A program made the position numbers and the translations under genes. A stretch of 9,172 nt of DNA from Acidobacteriaceae bacterium (GTDB lineage Bacteria > Acidobacteriota > Terriglobia > Terriglobales > Acidobacteriaceae): assembly GCA_003166055.1 (NCBI GenBank), contig PMWR01000624.1, positions 1 through 9,172 of the forward strand. The letters run 5' to 3'. The notes below the pieces were generated by a model. That model was not told the origin of the DNA, ran no database searches, and worked only from the letters and a program-made list of their open reading frames with translations. Shown here one piece after another: positions 7,495 through 9,172 of this stretch (its first letter is position 1; every line of letters begins with the position of its first letter).

Positions 7495-9171
7495 ATGCAT
7501 TTGCGTAAAGTTCATATGCCGGGCATGACGCTACTGCTTGCAGCCTGCGCTTCTCTGGCCGCCGCACAGACGTCACCCGCTTCAACCGGAACCGCTGCCC
7601 CGCCCGCGCTGTCTGGTGGCGACAAACTGCTCGGTGGCTACGGTCCCTATCGCGCCAATAACGATCTTCTTCATTACTCGCTTCATGTCCGTGTGGACCC
7701 GGAAAAGCAGTTGATCAGTGGAATGAACGCAATCCGTTTTCGCATGCTCGAAGATGGCAATCGTATTCAACTGGACCTGGTACCCACATTTTCGATTGAT
7801 GGTATCTTGCTCGAACAAGTCCACGGCGCGCCGAAACCTCTGACCTATCAACGTGTCACAGGACGAACCATTTATGTTGATTTTCCGCATACGCTGCGCA
7901 AGGGCCAGGTCTACACCGTGGACTTCCACTACTCCGGTCATCCAGTCGAGATGGGACGATTCGGCGGCTTTGTGTTTCGCAAAGATCCGATGGGCCGTCC
8001 GCTTGTGAATACGGCTTGTGAAGAAGAGGGTGCGAGCGTCTGGTGGCCAAACAAGGACCAGTGGCGCGATGAAGTTGAATCCATGGACATGAGCGTCGAA
8101 GCGCCCAGCAACCTTGTTGAGGTCTCGGGAGGAAGATTTCAGGGCAAGACCGACCTCGGCGATGGATTCACTCGCTGGAACTGGAAGGTGCAATACCCCA
8201 TGAACAACTACGACGTCTCTCTCAACATTGGAACCTACACCCACTTCAGCGATAGCTATAACGGGCTCAGCCTGGATTACTACGTTTTTCCAGAGGACCT
8301 CGACAAAGCGAAGAAGCAATTCGTGCAAGTGAAAGACATGTTGAAGGCGTATGAACACTACTTTGGCGAATACCCATTCCCAAAGGACGGATACAAGCTG
8401 GTTGAAGCACTCTACTCAGGGGTTGAGAACCAGACGGCAATTACCTATGGCAATCACTTTCAGAACGGTTACCTGGGAAGGCCAAAAACAGGCATCGGCA
8501 CATGGTTCGACTTCATCATCATTCACGAGAGCGCGCACGAATGGTTTGGTAACAGCATCACCGCGCGTGACCGCTCTGACATGTGGATTCACGAAGGCTG
8601 GGCAAATTATTGCGAGAGCCTTTTTGTCGAATTCATGTGGGGCAAAACAGATGGATTGATTTATCTCAACACCGGCAAAGGTGGGGTAAAGAACGCCGAA
8701 CCTGTCATTTCCGAAGAAGGAATCTACGCGACACCGCCCGTGGATCAGTACAAGAAAGGTGCGCTGCTTCTCAACACCGTGCGCAGCGTGATCAACGACG
8801 ATGCAGTGTGGTTCAAGCTGCTTCACGACTACTATCAACACTTCAAGTATCAGACGATCATGACAACGGATATGGTCGCGTTCTTCAATAATCAGACGGG
8901 CTTGAACCTGACACCGATTTTTAACCAGTATCTTCGCCACGCCTCCATCCCGACACTCGAGCTTCAATTCAACGAAGCGGAGCACACGGTTTCCTATCGG
9001 TGGCTGGCAGACGAACCAAGGTTTGCCATGCCCATTCGAGTGGGTCGCAGCAGCGATTGGCAAATCGTCCGGCCCTCGACCACCGAGTGGAAGGTAATGT
9101 CGACGCCGTTGGGCAAAGATGACTTCGAAGTCGCCACCGACCTCTATTACGTGAACCTCCACAAGCTCTAG
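7495..9171 (+). CDS. Exported compact M1 family zinc aminopeptidase
   Basis: Gluzincin of peptidase family M1 that removes amino acids from peptide N-termini using one zinc ion. At 558 residues it is a short version: N-terminal beta saddle about 45-255, catalytic domain about 260-480, and only a small beta C-terminus, without the long helical domain of PepN-type enzymes. The site is complete: HESAHEW with H344, E345 and H348, then E367 in IHEGWANY (HExxH-x18-E spacing). The exopeptidase motif GxMEN appears as GVEN (309-312), and Y419 in QYKKGA is the transition-state tyrosine. The export signal is MHLRKVHMPGMTLLLAACASLAAAQ. Cleavage may be after AAA (residue 24), but LAAC (15-18) also fits a lipobox, so a lipid-anchored form is possible. 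The gene follows the HEMGHRW gene by 81 bases with its own ribosome site and is probably in the same operon. TAG at 9169-9171 ends it just inside the window, so it is complete. Confidence 0.93.
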   Translation: MHLRKVHMPGMTLLLAACASLAAAQTSPASTGTAAPPALSGGDKLLGGYGPYRANNDLLHYSLHVRVDPEKQLISGMNAIRFRMLEDGNRIQLDLVPTFSIDGILLEQVHGAPKPLTYQRVTGRTIYVDFPHTLRKGQVYTVDFHYSGHPVEMGRFGGFVFRKDPMGRPLVNTACEEEGASVWWPNKDQWRDEVESMDMSVEAPSNLVEVSGGRFQGKTDLGDGFTRWNWKVQYPMNNYDVSLNIGTYTHFSDSYNGLSLDYYVFPEDLDKAKKQFVQVKDMLKAYEHYFGEYPFPKDGYKLVEALYSGVENQTAITYGNHFQNGYLGRPKTGIGTWFDFIIIHESAHEWFGNSITARDRSDMWIHEGWANYCESLFVEFMWGKTDGLIYLNTGKGGVKNAEPVISEEGIYATPPVDQYKKGALLLNTVRSVINDDAVWFKLLHDYYQHFKYQTIMTTDMVAFFNNQTGLNLTPIFNQYLRHASIPTLELQFNEAEHTVSYRWLADEPRFAMPIRVGRSSDWQIVRPSTTEWKVMSTPLGKDDFEVATDLYYVNLHKL

Positions 9172-9172
9172 C

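Noticed and set aside
7582..8358. Minus-strand frame of 258 codons, with 8416-9162 (248 codons), opposite the M1 gene
   Set aside because: Both lie opposite a complete M1 gene with intact catalytic motifs. No recognisable protein features were found.

Overview
The window carries four plus-strand protein genes and little else: no RNA gene, mobile element, CRISPR array or prophage signature is visible. Base composition is moderately GC-rich and even by eye. Protein style suggests an environmental Gram-negative heterotroph, and Acidobacteriota is my best guess. This rests on a secreted S9 peptidase with a GTSAGG nucleophile elbow and a following [12 protein letters not shown] segment, a short M1 peptidase, a GH31 enzyme with a WWPDEGD active-site motif, and strings of exported hydrolases. 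The assignment is family-style recognition, not a database result.

Layout: (1) The left edge to 2165 is a GH31 alpha-glycosidase whose N-terminus lies outside the window. (2) 2166-2548 is a 383-base non-coding gap with only weak hairpins near its left end. Near its right end it has a -10-like hexamer overlapped by an inverted repeat, which I read as the probable promoter/operator of the genes that follow. (3) 2549-5146 is an exported S9B (dipeptidyl-peptidase-IV-like) serine peptidase that starts at TTG. (4) 5143-7413 overlaps it by ATGA. It encodes an exported two-part protein: an N-terminal beta-rich, nidogen-like region and a C-terminal putative zinc peptidase region with an HEMGHRW motif. 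(5) After an 81-base gap, filled exactly by a 26-codon ORF of doubtful reality, 7495-9171 encodes a compact exported M1 zinc aminopeptidase. It ends one base before the right edge of the window.

Genes 3-5 look like one transcription unit for extracytoplasmic protein or peptide breakdown. The HExxH protein would be a candidate endopeptidase, and the S9 and M1 enzymes would trim the products to dipeptides and amino acids. GH31 would supply sugar from oligosaccharides and is probably a separate unit. The most novel item is the gene at 5143-7413, whose peptidase region matches no classic zinc-ligand layout that I can complete from the sequence.
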